A DNA stretch of 45,511 bases from Saccoglossus kowalevskii (taxonomy: Eukaryota > Hemichordata > Enteropneusta > Harrimaniidae). The notes beneath the pieces were generated by a model. That model made no database searches. It was given only the letters and a program-made list of their open reading frames with translations, and had not been told where the DNA came from. Location: positions 4,984 to 50,494 of the forward strand of contig NW_003112474.1 of assembly GCF_000003605.2 (NCBI RefSeq), written 5' to 3'. Shown piece after piece: positions 29,001 to 44,000 of this stretch (position 1 is its first letter; the number at the start of each line of letters is the position of its first letter). Both the position numbers and the translations under genes were made by a program.

Positions 29001-32000
29001 TTACCCTGTCTGTATGTGTGTGTGTGTGTGTGTCTGTCTGTCTGTTCCACGGATATCTCAAGAACCATATGTTGATATTTAATGAAACTTGGTGTGTAGA
29101 TGCTCTGCACTAATGTGCAGATTTGATTAGGTTTTGGTTGATTACCTGATTTGCATGATAATTAGCTAATTTTTAGCTGTTCTTTGACTGTTTCACTGAT
29201 ATCTGATAGAGCAATTCATTAGATTTTGATGATACTTGGTACATAGATGCTCTAGAACAATCCACAGACCTGATTAATTTTAAGTAAAGATGTGTGCATA
29301 TTAATCAACTAATTTGCATAATTAGTTAATTTTTGTCTTTTACATTGATATCACATGTACTATTTTTTATTCCATTTCAATGAAACTAGGTACTTTGATG
29401 CTCCAGAACAATGCACAGACCCGCTCAGTTTTGAATTAAAATCAGATCATATTAATTTCCTAATTTGCATAATAATTTTAATAATAATGATAATAATCAT
29501 AATTTTTGGTTCTAATCACATTTCAATAAAACTTCGTACATAGACTGTCTGTGACAGTACTTATCTTAATTCAATGAATCTTGGTACATATGTACTCTAA
29601 CACAATGTAATGATCAAATTAGTTTTAGGTTTATATACATCTATAATAATTACCTAATTTCTAACTACTGCATGGTATAGATACTGTAAACCGTGAAATT
29701 TTTACAATATTAGGATTGTGGGGCATTTGTGAATTCAACATTTTGTGAATGTCACTTCATTTTGTAGAATCTCAGAAATATTTTACTGCTTCAAATTATC
29801 ATGATTTTCTGTGACTAGTGAAATTTGTCTCAAATGCTTGTTTGTTGTATTGTTTTAGATACTGGTGACTATACCATAGAACAAGACACCAGAATTCTGT
29901 ACAATGGCACAGAAGCTGAAACTGATATAGTTATAACTGGAGTAGTCCCATTTACAAATTATAATGCACAAGTGAAGGCATCTAACACTATGGGGATGTT
30001 GATGAGTAATGTACAATCATTCAACATGCCTGCTGCAGGTAGGTCAAAGGTCATAACATCAGTATGAAAAACATACTTTTTTTACTATGAAATATTTTAT
30101 ACCTCACTGATATCATTTTCACTGATATCATTGTTGACATATTTTTTGGATTTCATATCTTAATTTAATAAATATGTGAAAAATAAACAAATAATATTTT
30201 GCCTTGAATGAAAAAAAGTGTTTGCGTGTGTGACCAAGCGCATTAATATTCATTATTAGCTCATTAATATTCATAAGTGTCAAGTACCCAGACTTTTTCC
30301 AAAACAACAGTTTCTCATTTTTTAGTAGAATTAGCCCACAAAGTGAAATTATTACTTTCTGCTTGATACAATCTGCTTGATTGTTTTACCACAAAAATGA
30401 TTGATGTATATATTATCTGTCATGCCTTAATCTTTGTTTTTTTTATAATTCTGCAGTATATATTATTGTTATATCTGTGTAGTTCTGATTCAAAAAACTT
30501 TCAATTATCTGACAGCTCCTGATGGTGTTCTGCCACCAAATCTTACACCACTGAGCCCCACATCTATCCAGGTCACATGGCAAGCACCTGCAAGAAATAA
30601 CGCTCCAGGACAGTCAGTATACCAGGTTGTATATAGACCAGCACAACAACCACAACTAGAACAAAAGTATGTATTAGTCATGATTTATTGAGATACAAGT
30701 ACATTTGTAATGTGATGTACTGCTTGATATGGATGGATTGTTAAAACTCATTAAAAAAAACAATGCAAAACAAAAAACATATTCATGATTACAAGAGTTA
30801 AGGATTTTCACTTGGTTTTCAATTTCATGAAAGTTAATGTGATTCTGACACATACTTAATTGAAGCGTTTTAATGCATACCAAAACCTTACCAAGCAAAT
30901 GTGGGTTTTATAGTTAGTATTAGAAAAATGTCAGTTAACTCTAGGTGGCGCTGTCATAAATGACTACACGTTTCATATTTCTTTCACAGTTTGTTCAGCT
31001 TTCCTATCAGTTCTACAAGCTACACTCTGACTGGTTTGACTTCCTTTATTGAGTATGAATTCAAACTTATTGCCAGCAACAGCATTGGATCCACACACAG
31101 TGAATGGGTATCCACGGTTACCAATGAAGATAGTAAGTTTCTTTTTATTTTTTTATGTCACTGTCAATTTCAACGTTTTAAATTTTTTTTGTCAGTGTTT
31201 ACTTTCTTTCTACTATTCTGACAAAAAAAACTGTTTTTCTGTTTGTAGGTCCAGGTCCAATTGATCCTCCAATGGCGACAATACTTGGTCCGACCTCAAT
31301 GATAGTGTCATGGGAAGAACCTGCAGAACCAAACGGTGAAATAATTGAAGTTAAATTATATCAAAACGACCTGCTGAGAATCACTGTAAGTATAATGAGC
31401 ATCACCTCCCTATCCCCTCATATTGTGAGTTCATATACTGATACACACATACATCCTGACCTATTGTTATTTCATTGTTCTAATCTTCTAGTTACCTGGT
31501 GATACTGTCAGCTATACACTGGATGATTTGGTTGCAAATACTGCTTATTATTTCAAGGTAGAGGTGTGTAACTCAGCGGGATGTACTGCAAGCGATAACT
31601 CATTAACCTATACCACAAATGCTGCAGGTATGTACAAACAAGTCAGATTTATTCATATTATCAATTTTGCTGTGACAACCATTGTTGTGACAATCATTGC
31701 ACAGATGGGAAAAAAATCTGCTATCCGGATACTACTGAAGACTGAACTGTTAACTCCTGTAATATTTTGTGACACCACAGTCTAGTATATAAAATCAATT
31801 TTAATTTTGAAAACTGACATCACTGTGAACATATTGTTTTCATAATACATGTTTTATTTATAAGTAAACAAAATGAAAAGTTAATTTGAGCTTTCATTCA
31901 CATGTTTTCACTTTCTTAGCACCAAGTGGAATAGCAGCACCCACCCTGTTTTCAGAAACACCTACCTCTATTCTAATAAGCTGGTCACCCCCACAATATC

Positions 32001-35000
32001 CAAATGGTGTGCTCCAAAGCTATGAACTTGAACGTCGCCTCCAGGGATCTAACACGATAACAACTGTCATCATCGTTGATGCTTCGGCACAGCTTGCCTA
32101 TGTCGATCAGTCGTCCATTGCTCCTTTCACAACGTACGAATACAGAGTCATTGTAAAGAACAGTGCAGGTAGCACTTCCAGTGAGTGGTCGCAGATTACA
32201 ACGAAACAGGCTCGTAAGTGACCATTTCCAAGTCTGTTGTGATTACATTAGTTAGAAATATTTATATGCCGCAATCGTCAGTACATTATATTCCATGTAT
32301 GTTTGATCAAAATTAAAAAATAAATCAGATTGTACTATGAGGTTGTATTGCTGTGTATCTTGGGAAAAGTCTCTTTTCATGTGGAGGTGGGGCTATCAAA
32401 ATGATTGTATCTATTGTGCATGTAAAAACTCTTATTCTTTGAGTCTTCAGTGTTCTATTAATGATTTATAATAGATATATTTGAAGAAATGTCAATTATT
32501 AAAAATAATTAATAAAACATCTATTATTGTCTGTACAGAACCTTCTGGTCTTGCTACGCCAATTGTTGAAATTCTTAGTTCCACATCCATTCGTGTTGCT
32601 TGGCAACCACCTGCCCAACCCAATGGCGAGATCGTTAGTTACACTGTCAAGATGCCGAACCCCAGGATTCTGATTGAAAATGTGACTGTTACTGAAATTA
32701 TTGTAGAAGATTTGGTACCGTATACGCAATACACAGGTAAGAATATCTGACATTGCTAGTATTTGATACAACCACATTGTACTGATATGATATATAATTG
32801 AGATGAACATTGATCAAATGATAACATTATTTGTGTTTTCTCTGTGATCCACAGTTACTGTCCAAGCATGCACTGGTGGGGGATGTACTGAGAGCAACTC
32901 TGTTGTCATAACAACGGACAGTGATCTTCCTGAAGGATTAGATGAACCTGTAGCCACGGCAATAACCCAGAATTACATAGCTGTTGTTTGGACGCCCCCA
33001 AATCGACCTAATGGTGATAATATCAGATATGAATTATCTAGAATGAAGATCAGACAACCGTTGTCTACAGGTAAATAGTAAAATCAGAATTATTATAGTG
33101 TTTATTGTAATTTCACTGTTATCCAAGTCATATAGCAGTATTCAATAGCAATAGCCCCGTTGCTTTCAAATTGCAAAGACTTTGTGTAGGAAGTTATAGT
33201 TTTAATTTAAATTACTTAGTTGATACTGTCACAAGATGATCAATTCAAAAATACCACACTTTGGATTCGCAATAAAAAACAAATACCCCTTTAAGATCAA
33301 GAAACCACCTTAACACATGAATTCAACAAAATACAACCAACCATGCATACACAGTATAAAAACACCATATTTTATACAAGAAATATTCAAAATGTTAACA
33401 GGACAGTCAAATAACACATAACAGTGAAAGATGGGCCATCATGCATAAATCTTATAAATTTCTTTTACTGACATCAAAACACATCCACATAACAACATTC
33501 AAAAAGCTGCCATTACTATCTCTCTCCTTTGCTTCGCAAATCACATCCTCTATCGGCTTTAGGCATTTTTACTTTCATTTATCTTACTAAAAAATATTAA
33601 ATACATAATATTTTACATACATATACACATACTAATGCTAAAACATGTATATGTTGACGTGTATCATAACTAAATTTGATGTTGTGATGTAACTTTGTCA
33701 TAGTGACAGACATTTCTTAAAACAAAACCATAGGCCCAAAATAGAGCTATGAGCATCCATTGTTAATAAATGTGTGCCTGAACTCACCAATACATCTGTC
33801 AGAGGATCAAATCATTTGAAGAAAATTAAAAAAAGAAAATTTTGGAATAAATCCTGAACTATTTTGCGTGTTTTGATTAGTTTTATATATGTGTTGTATT
33901 TGTATAGATCCTATACTTGGACTTGGATTCTGGGAATTGGTATACTCAGGAACACAGACTTCATTCCAAGATTTAGGTCTGCCATTATTCACTACATACC
34001 AGTACAGAGTGACTGTTTACAACACTGTTGGGCAGTTGACATCTGACCCATCAGATGAAGTGACCACACTAGCTGGTCAACCAACAGCTTCTGGTACATT
34101 GTCTGCTACGACCATTGACCATACATCGGTATTTTTGGAGTGGACAACACCAAGTAAGTTTGGATTTTGTTTAATAAGTTTATTATAAACTTGTGCATAC
34201 AGGTTACTGTGCATAGTATGGGATTCATATCAAATACACGTGGTCACAGTGATCACCATCCTCTAATAGGTCACATGTATATGGTGTTTAACATGTGTAA
34301 CTTGTTTGGAGTGTACCATTCATAATCTAGGAGGCTCGGAAGTTTTTAAGTGTTAAATTTTGCTTTAAATTCTGTTTGATATTTTGTGATTCCAGAGAAG
34401 TCAGTTTCAAAAAAACGTTTTCTCTCTAGACCCCCTCTCTTCTATTCAAAATGTTTGAGCAGCTTGTTCATATTTTCATGCATATTTATTTATATGTATT
34501 AAAAATGACAATGAAGTCTGAGTTTTCAGTAAAAACACTTCTTGAAATAGGTCTATTTGAATACAAAATTCATAAAATTAAAAGGAACATATTTCACAGA
34601 GTGTCCAATTTTTATGCTAAGAAAACTAGGAACCTTACTGAGAACATTATGAAATTACAGCTTAGAAGGAACCCTGATTGTAAAAAGGATGTTTTCTGAC
34701 ATTACTTTATTTGTTTGCAGGTCTAACTGAATTACAAGGCAACGTTGTTGAATACATCATATCGTACAGTAAGACGCCCGGCGTTATTCTTTATGCCACC
34801 TATCCAGCTGGTGTGGAGAGTGCTACATTGGTTGGTCTTACTCCAAACACATTGTATGAATTCAAACAAATCATTGATAATGGTGCTTATAATATCACCA
34901 GTCCATCAGCGTTTGCTCGGACGTTATTTGGAGGTTTGTACAATAGTGTCTTTCAATTTGTTTCTGCATGTTGTAGGTAATTGTTATAAGATGACATTAC

Positions 35001-38000
35001 TGTATTATTTTTGAGTTGAATTCCAAACTAGGAATGAGTACCAAAAAAAGAGCCTCACACACCAATGATGAGTCTGCCATGGATTCACATAGCATAGCCA
35101 AAGCATTGTCAGTTTTGTGTTGCTACCAGGATAGTATTTTAATATGACATAGTGTTACAACATGGCGGTCCCATGCAATGAATATGGTTGCTGTTGAAGA
35201 ATACTCTCTATTTGTGAGTTCTTCTTGTGGTTATCAGTTAACAAATTTAGGAGAGGTATATCTGCTCATTAAGTTTTTCTGAATATTCAGAATCTTTGTA
35301 ATTTGTGTGCTGTATGTGCCGTGTTTATCACTGTTTTTATTTTCTTGCAGCTCCAGAAGGGTTTTCTCCACCCAACGTGTATGCTATTAATAGTACAGCA
35401 TTTCGTGTATCCTGGCAACCACCAGAGAGTCCCAATGGTGATATATTGAACTATACAGTTTATGTTGATGATGTGATAATTGATACTGTGGATAGTGTTA
35501 TTACATCCTATGTAGTAACCAATTTACAACCGTATACAGTGTATGATGTTAAGGTACGTGTTGACATGTGTACATAGTAACACCAAGTGTGATCAAAATT
35601 AAAATGTTAAAAGATGATAAAAAGATGAGAATACTAAAACAACATCATGAAACGTTAAGAGCTTTCTATGCATTTTCACATTTATTCAGGTGGAAGTGTG
35701 TACTTCATTTGGATGTTATATGAGTGATGTAACCAAGGCAACCACACAGGAAGCATCACCTAATGGAGTAGACCCACCCAATCTACGTGTTCTAGGTTCA
35801 ATCTCTATTGCTGTTGATTGGCTGCCACCATCACAGTCAAATGGTGTACTTCAAGGCTATGATATATATAGAAGAACTTTAGTTGCATGTAATACAGAGT
35901 AAGTATAGATCGATTTGTCGGTAAATCTGACATTTTGTATATTTCATATCCATTTTGAGAAGTATCTCGACCCATGTTGCATGAATTTCTCTCTATTAGT
36001 ATTGACTTGAGCATTGTGTAACTAAAGGAGTTATATGTATACTCTTGGAACCTTATTTGTCTACGTAAATAACAGTGTCTCTATAATAAAAATGAGTTGT
36101 AATTAAATGATCCTTTATACATAACGTGAAAATTTCCTAAAACAAGCAAATTTGGTGAAGGAATTGTACTATTTTTCTTTATGTCTGGCAAAATTTGCAT
36201 AAAAGCTTGGCTGATTACATCATATGAGATAATACACTTGAAGGTACAGTGCTTGTTTCAGAGGGAAACTTGATTTGAATTTTAAATATTGATTTGTTAC
36301 ACTTTTCTTCACAGACCCCAGACACCAGATATTTCAGACAGTAATAGTTGTTCTTATGTGCAGTGTCGAATTACAGAGAGTTTATGTGGCACCACATGTT
36401 ATTCTGGTAATAAGGTAGGTTGTGTACTTGTTTACTCTCTCCATCGTTATGACAGTATTTACAGAATTACTTGTATACCATAACTATGATGTGAATCTGA
36501 ATGTTTTCAAAATTGAAAAAAAATTGTCCACCAAAAAAAAACATTGGCCTGCATTTAATTACAGTAACTGTATTTTATTGGCTTTAAGCATACCATCTCC
36601 GACCGGAGATAAAACAAATTTATCTGCTTTGGAACAGTAATGCTAGATGCAACTAAGGCCAATGAGTGCAAATGGCTGTGTTAAACTTTTTTTTATTTCA
36701 TTTTTGCAGGCATGTTGTAATTCTAACATTTACGAATACCGAAGTAACTATGAATGCTGTAATGATAACTACATTCCCATGAGGAATAGTGGATCTGATA
36801 TTTGCTGTGGAGGACAGTTTCATAGCTTTCAAGCCGGATACCAGTGTTGTAATGGACAGTACCTAGCTGTACTTCCAGGACAGATATGTTGCATTGACAC
36901 CAATGAGAATAGAGCTATAGTTGGTTATGGTGATGCATGCTGTGGAGGAATTCCATATACTAGTGATGGTCCTCAGATTTGCTGTAGAGGTTAGAATAAT
37001 TTCATTTCCTGTATTGTTGTAATGGTCAATGTTATCACAGATACAGTGAATATTTAAAATATTTTTACCTGGCATTTTCTATGCAAATACTGTAATTAAC
37101 CTTTGAACTCCACTATCAACTGATGTAATGTTGCCTTTTACTAAATAAACCCATGTATTTTTTTTTATTTTGATCAAGACATGCAGGGAATGGGAAAGCA
37201 CATGTATTTGGCAAGGAATTAATATCAAATTACAGTAAAATGTTGAAAATGTGGTTTGTTTTTGAAATTATCAGACACTACAATAAACCTCTCATTGATT
37301 TCTAGGTATGTTCTATGATGGTTACAACTCACAGTGTTGTGGTGACTCTGTTGTGAGTGACACCATGGTTTGCTGTGAAGACACTGTTAGTGGATCGGCC
37401 TATGCACCGGATAACACCAAGCAATGCTGTGGTACTGGTTATGTGGAGCAATCCACTACACTTTGCTGTGAAGATGAAACTGGCAATAGTCAGGTAGGAA
37501 CAAAGGCATATCATGTGGGTTATGAATATTGTCAGTATTTTGGAAATGATGAGTTAGCTAGCCAGGCTGGCCCAGGACCAGGATGTTGTGCTTGAGTTGT
37601 ACCTTATAATTTTGCTTAGAGTTTCTTTTGTTCGTTATTGTATGTATCAATAGTTTCAATTACTACAACTATTGTTTAAGTTAGAAATTTGTCAAATTAG
37701 ATAAAGGGGGTTTGACTTGGTGTCAGCCAGTCTACCCAAAAGGGTTCATGACACCTCCTGGGGTTCCAGGTAACACAGGTAGATAATTTAGTTTGGCCTA
37801 TTTTTTCATGCTGAGGTACAGAAACTCCTCGAGAGAAACATGCAGGTGTCTGGGGAGTCAGATGCGTAGTGTAATTAATTGGCAATAAACAAATGGACTG
37901 GCTGGAATTCAGTTTATTGCTTGACAAGTGATGCAAACTGTACGCGTACTCTGTCTTGTATATTGTATTGGAACACTTTGTTCTTATTCACAGGCTCATT

Positions 38001-41000
38001 CATACAGCAGTCTTACAGAGAAGCTTGCATCTAATGAGAAATGCTGTGGTCTGGAAAAGATCTCAGTAACTCAACAGTGCTGTAACAATGCTGGATACAA
38101 TCCATCAGAAGAAGTCTGTGCTGATAAGGGCACACTTGGTGCCCAGGAATGCGGTACAGGCGTGGTCTGTCCAATCATGTATGCAACGAGCTCGTACTGT
38201 GACATGTGTGACTTTGATCGTAATAATTACATCTGTGGCTCAGTCTCGGGGTATTATGAACAAGTCCTTCCAATTGATCCAGGCATTGGTGGGAATGATT
38301 TATGTGCGACCACAGCACAGTTGGTTTATTCTGCTGACATTAATACATTCACTTATATAGGTAAGAAAGTCAGAAAATAATAATTTATTGTGCATTTGTT
38401 GCTGGCCATTGTGGTCATTAGAACATAAATGTAGTACTGTAAAATCTGTATTAGAAACCGCGGCTTCTATTAAAATGGTACAATCCAATAGAGGGGGTGC
38501 GGCTTCTATTAGAGCATCTACACATATGAGAAATGATGATTTTTTGGTTCCCAATTGTTTAAAAAGAATGGGTGCGACTTCTATTAGGGATGCGGCTTCT
38601 AATACAGACTTTACGGTCGTAATACATTGACATACACATGTCAGCATTCTTGTATTTAAGGTTAATGGGTTTTATTGAAGACAGTATTAACAAATTCTAA
38701 TGCATTTCTCTGCCAACCCAGATGATGGATTATCTGCATTTACCACCTATGAGTATGCCATCATGGCTACCAACACTATAGGAAGTGTAACAAGTGAATA
38801 CAGTAGAGCCACAACCGAGGAGTCCACGCCAGATGGTGTACTGCCACCCCAATGGAGTGTTAGACCGGGACAGTTAGACACTATATACCTGTCATGGGTA
38901 GCACCTTCATCACCTAATGGTAAGTGAGCATATACTTGCCCTTTTGAACTAAAAGTATGTGCTTTTAGTTTTATATTTTTAGTTTTATGTATTATTGGAT
39001 TCAAGCGTAGAATAATTCTTTGCTCAAAATGTTTTTATTCACCTACTGTGTTTGAGTGTAAGTGTTTTTTACTGTATTCTAGTTATGTATTGTCTACAAA
39101 TTAGTCGAAATTAGTCTATTGTTGTAAACAATCAACAACATAAAAAACATTGGTGGATGGAAGATAGTCCACCACAGAGAAACATAATGCCCATGAAATC
39201 AACCATCCACAAAGCACCATCTGCAATATTGATTATAAACCACAGTTGTACTTTAAATATGACGCTATTCAAACATTGTCTATAATGATGTTCAGCCATA
39301 TCTACAGCCATTACTGACTTTACCTTCTCTAAGTAGCATGTAGTTTTAACATGGGTAAATTACTGTCCATTACAAACTCAGGGAAGTGTCTAGAAGCGTT
39401 GATTTGTTGTTATCGAAAGTACCAATATTAAAACAAACACTCCTAGAAATGCTCTATGGATTATTCCAATGTTAGAAGAAAAATAGGGATATATTGGTTT
39501 TCGTCATCGTTTTATTTCGGTGTTCACTGTTTAATGTTTTGATGTACATATGTACTTGTACATTTACTTATTTCAGTTCTATAACAAACTGTGTGTAACA
39601 TACTTATAAATTTATATCTCATAACCCTGATATATATTTTTAGGTCAAATTACAAGTTATATGTTGATACGAGATAATATTGAAGTGTATCGTGGTATGG
39701 ATATGAGTTACACAGATACCAGTGCTATTCAGCCGTATGAAGACTACCAGTATGTGCTACGTGTGTGCACATATCAAGGGTGTACAGACAGTCAGCCAGT
39801 AAGTAATCGTAGTGAGAATCGTATCATAAATTGTGAAATGCTATTAATTTTAATATTCACACTGATGATTGAAATTCTCTGAAACTCTCTGTTTTGTTTT
39901 GTTTTGAAGGTCACCGCTGCTACACTTGAAGCCCCGCCAGCTGATGTTTTTGCCCCGGGGCTAAATGCTATCAGTTCAACTAGCATTGTTATAACTTGGC
40001 AGATACCGGGTCAACCTAATGGTGTCATTACACAATATCAAATATATCGTGAGGGATATACAGCACCGATTTATTTATCAGATACTAGTAGTTTTAGTTA
40101 TACGTACACAGGTATGTGTTCTCTGTTCCTAATTTACTTTTACCTCAACTATTTTCTTGTTATCAATATTTTAACCTTTTGTGTTTTTTTGAAGATAAGT
40201 GTCAATACATGAAATATTTATAAGAGATATACAAATGTTACTGTGTTTAGCAAAAATATTGCTTCCATGCTTAGTTGTTAAGACTGCTGCTGAAACATTC
40301 TCCTTAAAGGGAAAAACAGGCAAAAATCTAAGTATACCACTGTCACTCTCTCTGTTTGATAAACTAATTAGACCAATTCTCATATATGGTAGTGATGTAT
40401 GGGGAGATGAAATTTCACCAAAATCACCAATTGAAGATGTACATATAAATTATCTTCGTTTTCTTTTGGGTACATCCAAAAACATTACAACAATGGGTTT
40501 ATACGGCGAACTTGGACGTTACCCATTAGAGACTTTTATCGAAAAAAACAAATGATAAAATATTTTAATCGTATAAAGAACTCGTCAAATCCATTACTAA
40601 AACTAGCTTTCCAAGAAAATAAAGAAATTAATAGTAAATGGTACACCAATATAGATTCCCTTTTAAATAACATCAACCAGTCTTACCTGATCGACAGCGA
40701 TGAAACTCTAACAGCAAGGCAATTAGGACAAATCAACAAAAATATACAAACATCATTCATATCAACTTGGAAAAGTTAATTACATAATGACAATCGATCA
40801 AAACAAAATAAAAAAAAAAAATTAAGAACATACAGAGAATTAAAAAAAAAACAATTTTGCTTTCGAAACATACCTTGTTACCCTGAAAAACATTGAGATG
40901 TGCAAAAATTTAACTAAATTCCGCCTCAGTGACCATAACTTGAAAATTGAGACTGGCAGACACAAAGGAATACCCCTTGCTAATAGATTATGCAGCCTTT

Positions 41001-44000
41001 GTGATCAAAATGAAGTAGAAGATGAGTATCACCTCATGATGTCATGTAAAAGATATACCCCCGAAAGAAATGTCCTATTTGAAATGGTAAAAACCAAAAT
41101 CCAAAACTTTAAAAATTTGCCACCAAAGACACAATTCATAACCTTGCTAAACAACAGTGGCCTAACACTCCCCGTAGCAAGGTACCTAAAGAAGTGTTTT
41201 GAAATAAGACAGCAACCCCGGTGACAACCTTCTTTCACTATTTGAGTTTTGCATTTTGTTTTCTATCTATCGTAGTATCATAATTTTATACTTGCTATTA
41301 TCTGTAATGTATTAGCTTAGATTGTTTTTGTTTTTCTATTTACTGTTTTGTAACCTTTTATTCCTTCTTAAACTTTTGTAACCATTGCCAATATATAATA
41401 TTGTGTATTTATTTCATCCTCTACATTTGTCTCGTAGGTCTTGACGCATATACTGAATACAGTTTCAGCGTTACTGCTTGTACTGTGATTGGTTGTACAT
41501 CAAGTGATACAGCGTCGGTGACCACGCTACAAGCGCCACCTCAAGGTATGATCTGACAATGATAAAACAATATAACCCTATTTAACAACACTTTTAATAA
41601 TGAAATGAATAAAGGGTACAGAGCTTGTGCAACCTGTTTGAACCCAAGATTATTGGGATTTATCTTTACAACATGTTGGGCAGAGATGGCCAGGGGTCAG
41701 CCAATATAAAACATTGACTAATCACAAATGCTATAATATATAAATTACTGGCATATAGTTGAGTTAATCTCACATTTGTATTAGTGTTCCAATAATGTGT
41801 AATCTTTCACTATATCTGTTGTACTAAATCTGTACTAACTTTAACCAATATTTTCAACTATACTGATTTTTGTTCCTTGTTGATTGTTTATTAGGCGTTG
41901 AACCACCAACACATGTTGTTGTTAGTGCCACAACACTGGAGATCTACTGGTATGAGCCGACAAAACCAAACGGTGAGATCATCAACTATCGTTTGTTTCG
42001 TGATGGCGTTGATATCTACAATGGTCTAAACCTGATGTATTCTGATGTTGGTCTCTCACCGAATACCAGATACTTGTATGCTATTGAAGCATCTACGATT
42101 GCTGGTACTACAAAGAGTGTGGATTATATTGTGACTACTCCCAGCAGTACACCTATGGGAATACCGATACCTAGAGTTACTGTAGACAGCTCTACACAGA
42201 TTACTGCTCAATGGGATCCACCTGTTTACCCGTATGGTCAGATTATTCAATATGGAGTGATGATATGGAGTGGTAGACCTGATCAGTTCATAAAGTACGC
42301 CGGTTTAAACCTACAGGTTACTGTTGATGGTCTTTTGCCATATACTCAATATGATGTGCGTGTCCAGGTTTGCTTAGTAAGTGGTTGTGGAGTGGGAGCC
42401 ACAGTTATTGTCCAGACACTGGAATCGCCACCATTGCAGCAACTACCTCCAACAGTAAAAGCTCTAGGTTCCGCTCTGATGGAGCTGACGTGGGACCCAC
42501 CAGTTCACCCAAATGGTGATATTACTAAATATTATATATTAAGACGACTTTACGGTACAGGACAGGAACTTTTAATCAATATTGTGGATGGTGATGTATT
42601 GTCTTTCCTTGATGCGAGTCCAAACCTGGAAGCATTTACCATGTATGAATACAAGATTAGAGCAGAGAATTCACAAGGATCTGTTGACAGTGGTTGGGCC
42701 CAAGGGAAAACGCTAGAATCACCACCATCTGGAATGGGACCACCTAACCTACAGGCACTGAGTTCATTTTCAATTCTTGCAACTTGGAGTGAACCGCTAT
42801 TCCCTAATGGTGTCATTGTTGCATATAGCATTGAATATCAGAGGATTATATATGATCCAACTTTGGAGTCTCCTATTATCAGAGTGGCTACTGTTGATGG
42901 TGAGACCTTAGAAGCGCCATTTTATGGTCTGGTCCCATTCACCAAATACAAAGTACGTATTGTAGCAATGAACTCGGCTGGTGAGGGTAGTGGAACATGG
43001 GCGGAGGTAACAACACTGGAAGGAGTGCCATCTGGCATTCAATCATTCATTGTGGAACAGATGACAGACGGTAGATCTGTATTATTGAAATGGAATGAAC
43101 CGACATCTCCTAATGGTGATATCACTGAGTACAAGATATATGAAGTGGATACAGCTGGGCAGATGGTTTCTATTTACGTCGGACTGAATCAAGAGTATCT
43201 TTTCAGACGCTTAGAACCTTTCACAGATTACACACTGGTTTTAGAAGCATGTACTAATATGGGATGTTCCAGAGGGGAGCAACAGGTTATTACAACAGCT
43301 GAAGTTCCTCCTGCCAATCAACCTGCACCAACTCTTGGGTTCACAAATGCGACAGCAGTGGAGCTGCAGTGGAAACCACCAATTGATCCAAATGGTGCCA
43401 TTATAAGGTATGATATTGTAAGGCGATCGGTAGCGATACAGTTAAGAAAGAAAAGAGCTATAGATGATCCTGTATACACAGATAGTCGGGTTGTGTATTC
43501 TGAATTTGACACAGAGTCGGAAGATTATAGCTATCTGGATTCAAATTTACAACCATACACACACTATGAGTACAAGATACGAGCAGTCAATTCAAAAGGA
43601 TTTACCGACAGTGATTGGGTTGTTATGGAAACAGGCCAAGCACCTCCAAGCGGTGTTGATCCACCACGGGTTGAGTACGTTACCAATTATCCAACAAAAC
43701 TGAAAGTGAGCTGGTCAGCGCCTGCACAGAGTAACGGAATTCTCCAACCATACTTAATACAAAGAAACACCAGTACACCATTTAGCTTTCCTACTGACGC
43801 TCCTAAGGAGTTCATTGACACTAATCTTCAAGCTTACACGGTATATATGTACACTGTTACAGCATGCAATTCTGGTGGTTGTACCACTAGCAATCCAACC
43901 ATAGTGACAACATTGGAGTCTTCACCTGGTGTTGTTTCTCCACCGGAGCTTACACCGTACAGTTCTACGGCCATTCAGGTGAAGTGGACCAAACCACCAA

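Noticed and set aside
28846..29113. Alternative frames and antisense frames across exon 33 and the TG microsatellite
   Set aside because: They are shadows of the FN3 frame and of simple repeats (VCVCVCV, HTHTHT).
34451..34699. 82-codon ORF in intron 42 starting MFEQLVHIF
   Set aside because: Lys/Ile-rich composition as expected from AT-rich DNA; no recognisable domain and no splice sites connecting it in phase to exons 42 and 43.
37697..37870. Region with CTCCTGGGGTTCC-like words in intron 48 that could be a SINE fragment
   Set aside because: No A/B box promoter, tail or target duplication could be seen.
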